A stretch of DNA of 10,619 bases from Gammaproteobacteria bacterium (GCA_947377625.1 CANCGR010000047.1:1-10619); one strand, 5' to 3'. Shown: positions 1 to 7,000, counted from the stretch's first letter. Numbers and translations: made by a program. The notes: generated from the sequence alone by a model not told the origin.

Positions 1-791
1 AGTCGCAGCATTTCCGAAAAACGAAACAGATCAGGCACCGAGGTGATGCCGCCTACCCACGGCATTTCCGCATGCTCTTCCTTGAACGCGCCTTGCGGGC
101 CCAGGTTGCTGCGGCCCAGATGTTCCTGCGGCGGTTTGCCACGGAAGTCCGGGAAGATATGGCGCTCGCGCAGATCGGCACGCAGACCGATGGCGGTGTC
201 ATGCATGCCGAGCGGTGTCAGCACTTCATCTTGCAACAGTTGCCGATAACTGCGGCCCTTGGGGTCGCAGCGACGCACGGCTTCGCCCATCAGCGCATGA
301 TTGAACAGCGGTGAGTAATGGCAGCGGGTGCCGGGCGGATCGATGGAGCGAATGTTCTGGCAGATGGCTTCGATGATTTCGTCGAGGCGGTCGATGTACA
401 TGCCGGGCTTGGGTATCCACATGGCTGGCAAGCCGGAGGTGTGAGTAAGCAAATGGAAGAAATTGATTTTTTCACGCTGGCCACCGGCAAATTCCGGAAT
501 GATTTCGGCCACGCGGGTGGTGAGCGAGAACTGGCCCAGCTCAATGGCGCGCAAGGTCAGCACCGTGGTGAAGGCCTTGGTAAGCGAGAACAGTGAAAAT
601 ACTGAATTGATGTTCAAGGCCTGCTGATGGTCAGCGCCTGACCAGCCGAAAGCTTCCTGCAATGCAGTCTCGCCGTGGCGGGCCACCTGAATCACCGCAC
701 CGAAATATTTGTCGGCGGCGATGTCCTGTTGAATTACTTCCCTCAGGTGTTGCAAGCGGTTGGCGTCCAGGCCTGGTTTGTTGGTTGTCAT
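1..791 (-). CDS. Serine hydrolase, beta-lactamase/esterase (family VIII-like), 3' end outside window
   Basis: This gene is read on the minus strand from an ATG at 791 and is open to the left edge, so 263 residues are visible and the C-terminus is missing. The protein begins MTTNKPGLDANRL and has no signal peptide, which suggests a cytoplasmic enzyme. The Ser-x-x-Lys nucleophile motif is SLTK (S69, K72), followed by HLLTHTSGLP at about residues 113-122, a hallmark of the class C beta-lactamase/esterase fold. The second motif is Tyr-Ser-Pro (Y159), where penicillin-binding relatives usually have Tyr-x-Asn. A GGITSVPDLFRF stretch near the window edge matches the usual C-terminal part of the family. 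Such proteins hydrolyse esters or amides; the substrate cannot be told from sequence. The start lies 16 bp after the stop of the upstream membrane protein, with only a weak GGA ribosome site, so co-transcription and perhaps translational coupling are likely. The family call is secure, the exact function is not. Confidence 0.88.
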   Translation of the reverse strand, partial: MTTNKPGLDANRLQHLREVIQQDIAADKYFGAVIQVARHGETALQEAFGWSGADHQQALNINSVFSLFSLTKAFTTVLTLRAIELGQFSLTTRVAEIIPEFAGGQREKINFFHLLTHTSGLPAMWIPKPGMYIDRLDEIIEAICQNIRSIDPPGTRCHYSPLFNHALMGEAVRRCDPKGRSYRQLLQDEVLTPLGMHDTAIGLRADLRERHIFPDFRGKPPQEHLGRSNLGPQGAFKEEHAEMPWVGGITSVPDLFRFSEMLR

Positions 792-807
792 AAGGTTTCC
801 GGAGTTA

Positions 808-1635
808 TCAATTTACAAAAATGTCACGATAGGAGAGGTACATCGAAAGGTAGAACAGCGGTATCAACAGCAAAAGGCCCACGTGCCAGGGCAATACTCC
901 CAGCAGCGACATAAGCAGCAACAACAGGCCATAGATGAAAAATGAAAACAGGTTCGTGGTTGAGGCTTTCAAGGAATACCACAGCGCAGTTTTGATATCG
1001 CAATTGCCCAGCACAATCAGGGCAGGGGCGAACCAGCCGGCGGCGCTGAGTGGAATCACCAACAGCAAAATGATCAAAAGGCGCATCAGGAAGCCGGTCA
1101 GGCCGATGGCTGCATCCAACTGCAGTATGTCGTTCATGAATTCCTGGCTGGTGGGATCTGCCTGTTCACTGATTTTCCTGATCAGGGTCTGCAGCTGCTC
1201 GTTGTTGAAGATCGTCCACGCCAGATCACCCAGAGCGAGGCCGGTGACCAGCAGGGTAAGCCCGATCACGATCAGGCGGGCTGCGATCAAACGGCCCAGA
1301 TTGCGGCGAAACCCGGCTACAACATAAAGAATCTTTACTGGTTGACGCTGGTAATTTGCCTGGCAGGCCAATAACAAACCTGCGGTCCAGACCGGGTCGA
1401 GCAAGAGGGTGACCGCGCGCAGGATCTTGAAGTGGTCTTCAAGCAGCAACCAAGCCACGCCCACCAGTGCCAGACTTAGCCAGCCGGGTATGGCAAGTTT
1501 GAAAAGATCCCAACCTTCGACGATCCAGCCGGCGCCCCGGTCGCCCACGACCACACGCGGCGCATGCACCACGTCAAAGCCGTCAACTCCGGTGGGCGCA
1601 GCCTCGTCAGGGAGCAGGTTATGGTTTGATTCCAT
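808..1635 (-). CDS. BPSS1780-family polytopic membrane protein
   Basis: This is a complete 275-residue inner-membrane protein. A hydrophilic N-terminus of about 35 residues is followed by GWIVEGWDLFK and then roughly six hydrophobic segments, at about 50-66, 72-91, 116-140, 176-209 (long enough for two passes), 228-249 and 252-268. A polar loop lies at about 141-175. The N-terminal G-W-x-x-x-G-W-x-L-F pattern, the mid-protein APALIVLGNCDIKTALW and the C-terminal YLSYRDIF ending are, as I remember it, typical of the BPSS1780 family, which is named after a Burkholderia protein and has no established function. The ATG at 1635 has a GGGA site 6 bases upstream. The gene diverges from the cyclopropane synthase gene and sits 16 bp ahead of the serine hydrolase, with which it probably forms an operon. 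The family assignment rests on remembered motif patterns rather than a search. Confidence 0.8.
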   Translation of the reverse strand: MESNHNLLPDEAAPTGVDGFDVVHAPRVVVGDRGAGWIVEGWDLFKLAIPGWLSLALVGVAWLLLEDHFKILRAVTLLLDPVWTAGLLLACQANYQRQPVKILYVVAGFRRNLGRLIAARLIVIGLTLLVTGLALGDLAWTIFNNEQLQTLIRKISEQADPTSQEFMNDILQLDAAIGLTGFLMRLLIILLLVIPLSAAGWFAPALIVLGNCDIKTALWYSLKASTTNLFSFFIYGLLLLLMSLLGVLPWHVGLLLLIPLFYLSMYLSYRDIFVN

Positions 1636-1736
1636 GCAGAATCCCGTATTGGTGTTGTGATTGGAGGGGCAGCAAGGAGCAGGACTTTACCCATTGCCAT
1701 GGCCGAAGTACACAGCCTGCCGGTGGTGGTGCTCTC

Positions 1737-1765
1737 TTGCCGAAAATCCAAATCACTGGCATAAA
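1737..1765 (+). promoter_or_regulatory. Candidate sigma70 promoter of the cyclopropane synthase gene
   Basis: TTGCCG (1737-1742) and CATAAA (1760-1765) are separated by 17 bp. Each matches four of six positions of the sigma70 consensus. The predicted start of transcription lies about 23 bases before the ATG at 1795, which has a GAGAG ribosome site at 1785-1789. This 159-bp region (1636-1794) is the divergent intergenic space, so it must also carry the leftward promoter of the membrane-protein gene, for which I see no convincing match. Confidence 0.4.
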
Positions 1766-1794
1766 TTGCCGGCGGATTTCCACTGAGAGCAGCC

Positions 1795-2952
1795 ATGTTT
1801 CTCAAACTGCTGGAAAAACACATCAAAACCGGAATTTTGCATCTGCATTTGCCTGGCGGTGATTACACCTTCGGCAGTTCAGGCACGCAGGCGCATTGGC
1901 ATTTCATCGACCACGCAGTGCTGGGCCGCATTGCCCGCGACTGGGAGTTCGAGTTGGGGCGCACTTACATGGAGGGCGCCTGGCATGCCGGCAGCACTGG
2001 TTTGCAGGCGTTGCTGGAAATCCTGCGCAGCAATTTTGCGGTTAAAGAGTCGGGCTTGGGCCTTCGCACCTTGTCGCGCCTGTTGCTGCAGTGGAATCGC
2101 GTTACCCGCAGTTATCGCAACGTCAGTCATCACTATGATGTGCCAGAGCCGGTGTTCCGCCGCATTCTTGATCAGGAAATGTTCTATTCCTGCGCCTATT
2201 TTCCTGAGGTTGGCATGAGTCTGGATGCGGCCCAGCAAGCCAAAGCACGCCACATTGCCGCCAAGCTCATGCTCAGGCCAGGCGACCGCATTCTCGACAT
2301 TGGTTGCGGCTGGGGCAGCATGGTGTTTTATCTGGCCAGCCATTTTGACTGCGACGTCACCGGCATCACGCTGTCGCGTGAACAGTTGGCGGTAGCGCAA
2401 CGTGAGCAGAAAAAACGCGGCCTCAACAACGTGCGGTTTGAGCTGGCGGATTATCGTGAACACCGGGGCCGCTACGATCGCATCGTCAGCATCGGCATGT
2501 TCGAGCATGTGGGGCGGCCGTTTCATCACGTGTATTTCCGCAGAGTTCATGAATTGCTCAAGCACGATGGCGTGGCGCTGATCCACACCATAGGTCGTGC
2601 CGGCCCGCCCGGCGTGACCAATCGCTGGATTCGTGAATATATCTTTCCGGGTGGCAGCACACCCGCCCTGTCGGAACTGGCCACCGCCATTGAACATACA
2701 GGAATGCGACCGACCGATATCGAAGTGTGGCGTTTGCACTATGCGCACACTCTGCAGCACTGGTTTCAGCGCTTCCAGCACAACCGTGCCGACATTGCCG
2801 CGCTGATGCAGGAAGAATTCTGCCGCATGTGGGAGTTCTATCTGGCGGTGTGCGAAGCCGCGTTCCGTTATTCCGATCTGGTGGTGTACCAGCTGCAACT
2901 CTGCAAACAGCATGGGCCGGTGCCAATCACCCGTGACTATCTTTATTTTTAG
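1795..2952 (+). CDS. cfa: Cyclopropane-fatty-acyl-phospholipid synthase
   Basis: The 385-residue protein is close to the 382 residues of the E. coli enzyme. It transfers a methylene unit from S-adenosylmethionine to the cis double bond of unsaturated acyl chains in membrane phospholipids, hardening the membrane against acid and stationary-phase stress. The N-terminal substrate-recruiting domain covers about residues 1-110. The Rossmann methyltransferase domain follows, with the SAM loop DIGCGWG at 168-174 and the motif VTGITLSREQ from 188. The residues corresponding to the E. coli bicarbonate-binding active site are all present: C133 in YSCAYF, E237 in MFEHVG, H264 and I266 in LIHTIG, and Y316 in LHYAHTL. 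It therefore looks catalytically intact. There is no signal peptide, as expected for a cytoplasmic, membrane-associated enzyme. It appears to be monocistronic, with a gap of 190 bp before the next gene. Related SAM-dependent methylases acting on other lipids are the main alternative. Confidence 0.93.
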   Translation: MFLKLLEKHIKTGILHLHLPGGDYTFGSSGTQAHWHFIDHAVLGRIARDWEFELGRTYMEGAWHAGSTGLQALLEILRSNFAVKESGLGLRTLSRLLLQWNRVTRSYRNVSHHYDVPEPVFRRILDQEMFYSCAYFPEVGMSLDAAQQAKARHIAAKLMLRPGDRILDIGCGWGSMVFYLASHFDCDVTGITLSREQLAVAQREQKKRGLNNVRFELADYREHRGRYDRIVSIGMFEHVGRPFHHVYFRRVHELLKHDGVALIHTIGRAGPPGVTNRWIREYIFPGGSTPALSELATAIEHTGMRPTDIEVWRLHYAHTLQHWFQRFQHNRADIAALMQEEFCRMWEFYLAVCEAAFRYSDLVVYQLQLCKQHGPVPITRDYLYF

Positions 2953-3022
2953 CCTTTATCCATAGCTGAACCGCGCCTTTCCAGTCGAAAAAAATTACAG
3001 ATTTTTTGCAAATTTCCTGCGC

Positions 3023-3051
3023 TTGAAAATTTATAAACTATTCACTATTTA
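3023..3051 (+). promoter_or_regulatory. AT-rich leader with a possible promoter
   Basis: The 190-bp space 2953-3142 is markedly AT-rich between 2985 and 3055. TTGAAA (3023-3028) and TATTTA (3046-3051) are 17 bp apart; the first is a good -35 match but the second is a poor -10. An alternative -10, TATAAA at 3032-3037, has no well-placed partner. Just upstream, a 7-bp A/T-only inverted repeat (2989-2995 and 3001-3007) may be a weak end point for the preceding gene. All of this is tentative. Confidence 0.25.
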
Positions 3052-3073
3052 CTGAAGCGATCAACTTTATCGC

Positions 3074-3106
3074 GATTGCCAGCCGTTATTGATGGGCAGT
3101 TTTTTT
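3074..3106 (+). terminator. Weak terminator-like or attenuator-like hairpin in the leader of the next gene
   Basis: The arms 3074-3080 and 3095-3101 can form seven pairs in RNA (GATTGCC with GGCAGTT, two of them G-U), closing a 14-base loop. A run of seven T residues at 3100-3106 overlaps the end of the 3' arm. It lies about 120 bases beyond the cyclopropane synthase stop and 37 bases before the ATG at 3143. It could be a late terminator for the former or an attenuator for the latter. The stem is short, so confidence is low. Confidence 0.25.
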
Positions 3107-3142
3107 GGCTTGTTCGTATCAACAACACTTGGGAGGTCTGTG

Positions 3143-3736
3143 ATGAATATTAAACTTGCACCATGGTCCATGGGTCGGGCGCTGCTGCTCACCGCTGTGT
3201 TGGCCTGCTCAGGCCAAGCCGCCACGGCTGCGGTTGCTACCTGGAAAGGCCAAACGCCCGAGGCCAAAGTCGCCAGCGATGCCGAAGTAAGATTGTCGGT
3301 ATTGGGTTTTACCGAGCCCGAAAAAGCCAAGGCAGTGGTTACGCAATATCAGCAATATCTCACCAATCATAATGCACAAGAGTTCGTGAAGTTTCTGCAG
3401 CAGCAAGACACCAAGGGCTATCTGTTCACCAAAGAAGCCGTGGGTTACTCCATCAAATATGCCTGGCAGAGCGATGACAAAGCTAACCGACGCATGGTGC
3501 TGCTGGTGGAGCCGGCACTGATGTCCCGCAACCCCTATCAATGGAAAAAACAAATCCAGAGCACTGAGCCTTTCACTCTGGTGGAAGTGAATTTCGCTGG
3601 CGATGAAGCAATTGTTTCCACTTCGCTGGACACACCCATAGCGATCAATGCGCAGGGACAGCTGGAGTTGAAAACGAATGACAAGAGCAGCGTGTTTGTC
3701 CGCATGAAAGACGACACGCCGTACTATCTGAAATGA
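3143..3736 (+). CDS. Exported protein of unknown function
   Basis: This gene encodes 197 residues. I chose the ATG at 3143 because GGGAGG at 3131-3136 sits 6 bases before it and the protein then opens with a normal export signal. The in-frame ATG at 3089 lacks a ribosome site and would bury that signal. Residues 1-30 form a signal peptide (basic N-terminus, then GRALLLTAVLAC, with an Ala-x-Ala-like site near 27-30). C22 gives a poor lipobox (V-L-A-C), so a lipoprotein is possible but less likely. The mature part is about 168 residues, polar and without membrane segments. Its most distinctive stretches are GYLFTKEAVGYSIKYAW at about 92-108 and MVLLVEPALMSRNPYQW at about 118-134. I vaguely associate this pattern with uncharacterised secreted proteins but cannot name a family. 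It is followed after 38 bp by a convergent gene. Nothing in the context indicates a job. Confidence 0.85.
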   Translation: MNIKLAPWSMGRALLLTAVLACSGQAATAAVATWKGQTPEAKVASDAEVRLSVLGFTEPEKAKAVVTQYQQYLTNHNAQEFVKFLQQQDTKGYLFTKEAVGYSIKYAWQSDDKANRRMVLLVEPALMSRNPYQWKKQIQSTEPFTLVEVNFAGDEAIVSTSLDTPIAINAQGQLELKTNDKSSVFVRMKDDTPYYLK

Positions 3737-3774
3737 CCTTTCTCAGATGTCTGAAGCCCTAGGCTGTGCGAACA

Positions 3775-4665
3775 TCAAACAGTGATGATGTCGACAGCCT
3801 TGCGCAACTCAGCCAACGCATCACTGCCGGTCGGCACCCATTCATGCGCGACATAGCCTTTGAAGTTGAGATCAGCAATCGCCTTGGCCACCGCATTCCA
3901 GTTCACTTCCTGCCGCCCGTCGATTTCATTGCGGCCTGGCACACCGGCGATGTGGATGTGGGCAATGTAGTCGATGTTGTCGCGGATTGTGCTGATCAAG
4001 TTACCTTCCATGATTTGCATGTGGTAAGCGTCATAGACCAGTTTCACGTATTCGGAACCCACTTGCTTGCAAACCTCAACGCCGAAACGCGTGTGGTTGC
4101 CTTGATAGTCGATGTGGTCAACGATGCTGTTAAGCACTTCGATTGCCATCGTGATTTTGTATTTTTCCAGTATCGGTACTGCCTTTTTGAGGCCGGCTAC
4201 GCAATTGCGTATGCCTTCATCATCGCTCATGCCCTCGCGGTCACCGAACAGGCCGATGATGTTGGGCACGCCGGCTTTGCTGGCTCCCGGGACAACTGTT
4301 GCCAGTGTTTCAAGCAATTGCTCATGATGCTCGACTTTGTTCCAGCCAAAGGCCTTGCCATAACGACGTGTGCTGCCGGCTTCAGTGGGCAGAAATCTGC
4401 CACCGCCGCCCAGGATTATGGCGGGCGTGATGCCGTATTTTCTGCACACCGGCCAATCGGCTGGTCCGACCAGATCCATGCCGGTGACGCCCATTTCCAG
4501 CAGTGCTGCACACAGCGGTTCGATGGGAATCGAGTCGAAGCACCAGCGCGCTACCGACTGTTTGAGGCGTCCTTTGCTGGCCGCCTGGCCAAGCGATGGC
4601 CACAGGCCTGATTGCAGCAAGGCCAGCGTAGTCGCTGTGCCTGCGAGAAACTCACGACGTTTCAT
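3775..4665 (-). CDS. Tat-exported TIM-barrel protein, hydroxypyruvate isomerase family
   Basis: The 296-residue protein opens with a twin-arginine signal, MKRREFLAG, then a hydrophobic stretch ending near GQAAS (residues 26-30). It is therefore probably folded in the cytoplasm and exported to the periplasm. The remainder is a xylose-isomerase-like TIM barrel. The part from about 173 to 276 resembles hydroxypyruvate isomerase (Hyi) and related sugar epimerases: MAIEVLNS with E176, VKLVYDAYHMQIMEG with D212 and H215, HIHIAGVPGRNEI with H238, and HEWVPTG with E275. The two glutamates, the aspartate and the histidine are the expected divalent-metal ligands, so the site looks intact. The likely reaction is an aldose-ketose isomerisation or epimerisation, but the substrate is unknown, and export is unusual for the cytosolic hydroxypyruvate enzyme. 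It is the last gene of a three-gene unit, 26 bp after the cytochrome gene, with AGGGA 9 bases before its ATG. Confidence 0.85.
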   Translation of the reverse strand: MKRREFLAGTATTLALLQSGLWPSLGQAASKGRLKQSVARWCFDSIPIEPLCAALLEMGVTGMDLVGPADWPVCRKYGITPAIILGGGGRFLPTEAGSTRRYGKAFGWNKVEHHEQLLETLATVVPGASKAGVPNIIGLFGDREGMSDDEGIRNCVAGLKKAVPILEKYKITMAIEVLNSIVDHIDYQGNHTRFGVEVCKQVGSEYVKLVYDAYHMQIMEGNLISTIRDNIDYIAHIHIAGVPGRNEIDGRQEVNWNAVAKAIADLNFKGYVAHEWVPTGSDALAELRKAVDIITV

Positions 4666-4691
4666 GGTGGATGGTCCCTGAAGTTAACTGT

Positions 4692-5033
4692 TTATTTTTT
4701 TGGCTGCAGATCAAGGATCCAGCCGGCAATCACGCGCGCTTCGTCGATGGATACCAGTTGATTGGGCACCATCGGCACATCGCCCCAGTTGCCGCCGCCG
4801 CCGCGCACAATCTTGCGGGCCAGCACATCCACCATCAGTTTCTTGTTGGGGGCATGGCGGGCAGCAATGGCCTGCCAGGGCGGCCCCAGCGACGCAGTTG
4901 TCATTTGGTGGCAGGCATAGCAACGCGCAGCATCGGCAATTTTTTCAGCCGATTCAGCCGCGCTTGCAGCAGTGCCAGCCAGCACACCCAGCAGGGCAAC
5001 GAGTGACATTATCAGTTTTGGTTTATGCAACAT
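4692..5033 (-). CDS. Small periplasmic class I c-type cytochrome
   Basis: The gene encodes 113 residues from the ATG at 5033. That start has GGAG 8 bases upstream and opens directly with a Sec signal peptide (MLHKPKLIMSLVALLGVLAG, cleavage near ASA-AE, residues 24-28). An upstream in-frame ATG at 5054 has no ribosome site and lies 3 bp from the preceding stop, so I did not use it. The single heme site is CYACH (C38, C41, H42). The likely distal ligand is M88 in GDVPMVPN, preceded by a glycine-rich GGGGNWG. This layout is that of the c551/c8 type of small soluble electron carriers. It starts 23 bp after the stop of the heme-bearing propeller gene and 26 bp before the TIM-barrel gene. It therefore probably carries electrons to or from the propeller protein, though that partnership is inferred from position only. 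Confidence 0.88.
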   Translation of the reverse strand: MLHKPKLIMSLVALLGVLAGTAASAAESAEKIADAARCYACHQMTTASLGPPWQAIAARHAPNKKLMVDVLARKIVRGGGGNWGDVPMVPNQLVSIDEARVIAGWILDLQPKK

Positions 5034-5056
5034 GACATGAGCTCCGCAAGGCATGA

Positions 5057-6889
5057 TCAGTGACGCTGGCCGGAGCCATCAAGCACAAATTTTTTCGGAT
5101 AGGCGTTGTCACCCGGATCAATGATCAGCGCCATGCGTGGGCCTTGCACGATGTCGACGATGTTGCCGTAGGAGGTGACGAGCACGCCGGTTTGCGGGTC
5201 GACATCGACCATGCGCGCAAAGGTATGGTCACGCGGCAGTGGCAATACGCCGAAGCTCTTGTCTTTGGGGTTGAAACGATAGAGGAAGTCGCCGTTGGAG
5301 GCGGTGATCCATATCACCTTGCGCACCTGATCCCAGGTGGTGGAATAGGGCGTGCTGCCGGTGTCGGGCAAATCGTAGATGCCGATCATCTTGCGGGTCT
5401 TGGTATCAAACTCGGCCAACTGGCCGCTGCCGTAAAGTGCCATGTACAGCACATCGTCTTCACTCATGGCGATGCGGCGCGGGCCGTCATTGATGTCGGG
5501 TAGCTGGAACGGACCGATGTATTGTTTGGTTTCAACGTCGAAGCCGCCAAAGGTGCCGTTGCCGAGCTGGCTGTACCACACTTCCTTGTGATTCCTGGTC
5601 ATCGACAGGCCATAGAGCGACGTGCGGCCAGGCCGGCCCGGCGACGGCGGTGCCGGCCAGATTGCGGCGCTGCCGTCTTTAGGGTCGAAATAGCCGACTG
5701 AATTGTTGCCGATGTCGGAATACCAGATGCGGCCTTGCGCATCGGCCAGCAGCTCGTGTTCATAACCGAAGCTCAGGTCATGGATGCCAGGGCTTTTGCC
5801 ATCAGCGGTGCGTAGTCGCCACGTTTGCCACTTGCCGGTGGCAATATCGAGATGGCCCACGATACTGTTGAACAGCGGCGTTACCCACAGCGAGCCGTCA
5901 TGGGCTTTGTGCAGTGAGTGCGGACTCATCAAGACATCGGACGGCACTTCATGGGTTTCGCGCTGGCCGGTGACGATGTCGACACTGAACAGATGGTTGG
6001 CAGCCACATCCGCTACCCACAGTTTTTGCGGCGAGCCCAGCAGCAATGCTTCGCGCACCGCATTGGGCTGCTCGAACGCATATTCATAGATGCGGGTGTT
6101 GTCATTGACGATCAATGGTGCGCCCCACTGGTAACCGGAAATGAAATCCATACGGTCGTTGAATACCCGTGCCAGCAGGGACGCTACTTCAGTACCATTT
6201 TTGACGTCGTAAACCGCATTGGCGTCCAGCTTGGCGCCGCTGGCACGGCTACCGCGCCCGAATTCCCACGTGGACAGGAAATTCATGTACTTGGCGATCA
6301 TGTTCCAGCTGTCTTCCCGTGCCTTGTGCGGGTCGGCTGCATGCAGCTCGGCAATGGACGCGGCATAGTTGCGCTGCTCGGTGGTGGGCACCTGGTGGCA
6401 ATCGATGCAGCTCATGATGAATTTTGATTTCTCTTTGCGATCGGTGATGCGCGCCAGCCATGCCGAGGCAGGCGCCACCGCAATCTGGTTGTCGACCGGC
6501 GCCACCACGAAGTTCACGGTGAGGCCAGAGCCTTCTGCATGCAGCACCCGATCAATCTGCTGGTAACCCAGCGAGCGTACTTTGAGGTCGGAGCCTTCCG
6601 TGATTTTTTCGTCAAAGCTGCCGGGAAAATGAAAAGAGCCATCGGCGCCGGTAAACACCGTTATCACCGTCGCGCCCTTGGCACTCATGCCGCGTTCAAA
6701 AATGATCTGGGCCTGCGCCAGCGGCTTGCCATTGGTGTCGACCACCTTGCCACTTACGCTGGTGGCAGCAAGCAATGGGCTTGCGAAAGCGAGCAGCGCA
6801 GCCAGCGAACTGATGGCCAGCGCCAGTGGATGGCGCATAGGCAACAGGCTATTGCCGAGGCTGCGCGCCTTGGTTGGATGGTTATGCAT
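5057..6889 (-). CDS. Exported multidomain protein: carboxypeptidase-regulatory-like domain, c-heme motif, Vgb/SMP-30-like beta-propeller
   Basis: The gene encodes 610 residues; the ATG at 6889 has a strong GAGGGG site 5 bases upstream. The N-terminus carries a long signal peptide (hydrophobic 21-41, cleavage near LLAA-TS). Residues 44-130 form an Ig-like carboxypeptidase-regulatory-like domain, seen in VSGKVVDTNGKPLAQAQI and GADGSFHFPG. A c-type heme site follows at SCIDCH (C161, C164, H165), inside a helical stretch of about 140-245 with possible Met ligands at M197 and M202. From about 255 to 605 a beta-propeller is made of repeats of the type LWVADVAANHLFSVD, SLWVTPLFNSIVGHLD, RIWYSDIGNNSVGYFD, EVWYSQLGNGTFGGFD, VLYMALYGSGQLAEFD and VIWITASNGDFLYRF. 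This is like virginiamycin B lyase (Vgb) and SMP-30 relatives. Real antibiotic lyase activity is not implied. The heme suggests a redox or electron-relay role. First gene of the three-gene unit, 233 bp after the chemoreceptor gene. Confidence 0.85.
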   Translation of the reverse strand: MHNHPTKARSLGNSLLPMRHPLALAISSLAALLAFASPLLAATSVSGKVVDTNGKPLAQAQIIFERGMSAKGATVITVFTGADGSFHFPGSFDEKITEGSDLKVRSLGYQQIDRVLHAEGSGLTVNFVVAPVDNQIAVAPASAWLARITDRKEKSKFIMSCIDCHQVPTTEQRNYAASIAELHAADPHKAREDSWNMIAKYMNFLSTWEFGRGSRASGAKLDANAVYDVKNGTEVASLLARVFNDRMDFISGYQWGAPLIVNDNTRIYEYAFEQPNAVREALLLGSPQKLWVADVAANHLFSVDIVTGQRETHEVPSDVLMSPHSLHKAHDGSLWVTPLFNSIVGHLDIATGKWQTWRLRTADGKSPGIHDLSFGYEHELLADAQGRIWYSDIGNNSVGYFDPKDGSAAIWPAPPSPGRPGRTSLYGLSMTRNHKEVWYSQLGNGTFGGFDVETKQYIGPFQLPDINDGPRRIAMSEDDVLYMALYGSGQLAEFDTKTRKMIGIYDLPDTGSTPYSTTWDQVRKVIWITASNGDFLYRFNPKDKSFGVLPLPRDHTFARMVDVDPQTGVLVTSYGNIVDIVQGPRMALIIDPGDNAYPKKFVLDGSGQRH

Positions 6890-6954
6890 TGTGTCCCCTC
6901 AGACAGTCAATTTGTTTTGCCGGCAGCCTCACGCCAAGGTGGGTTCCAGCCAAT

Positions 6955-6972
6955 ATAGAATAGCGGTTCTAT
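6955..6972. promoter_or_regulatory. Candidate operator: 18-bp imperfect palindrome
   Basis: The half-sites ATAGAA (6955-6960) and TTCTAT (6967-6972) are perfect inverted repeats around a 6-bp centre, giving 14 of 18 palindromic positions. The site touches the putative -10 box and covers the expected start point of the leftward three-gene unit, where a repressor would block transcription. The size and A/T-rich symmetric arms resemble operators of TetR/AcrR-type repressors. No regulator gene is visible in the window. Confidence 0.45.
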
Positions 6973-7000
6973 TTTTACCCTATTCTGCAGCGATGAGCAA
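6972..7000 (-). promoter_or_regulatory. Candidate sigma70 promoter of the three-gene exported unit
   Basis: On the minus strand, TTGCTC (7000-6995) and TAAAAA (6977-6972) are 17 bp apart. They match three and four of six consensus positions. Transcription would start near 6965, leaving a leader of about 75 bases before the ATG at 6889. The rest of this 233-bp space (6890-7122) holds a hairpin at 7063-7088 and the operator candidate, and I see nothing else in it. Confidence 0.4.

Noticed and set aside
1879..2913. 344-codon open frame on the minus strand
   Set aside because: It lies wholly antisense to the cyclopropane synthase gene, which has all motifs and active-site residues. The antisense product has no recognisable domain and no ribosome site.
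3089..3142. Upstream ATG adding 18 residues to the secreted protein
   Set aside because: There is no ribosome site before 3089, it would precede the signal peptide, and the T7-containing hairpin lies across it. GGGAGG favours 3143.
3766..4611. 281-codon open frame on the plus strand
   Set aside because: It is the complement of the Tat-exported TIM-barrel gene. The minus frame has a signal peptide, metal ligands and operon spacing; the plus frame has none.
5034..5054. Upstream ATG adding seven residues to the small cytochrome
   Set aside because: There is no ribosome site. The GGAG before 5033 would be inside the coding region, and the signal peptide starts properly at 5033.
5918..6427. 169-codon open frame on the plus strand
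   Set aside because: It is antisense to the heme-propeller gene, without motifs or a ribosome site.
5057..6889. Virginiamycin B lyase (streptogramin resistance)
   Set aside because: Only the propeller fold resembles Vgb. The heme motif, N-terminal domain and cytochrome neighbour point to another role.
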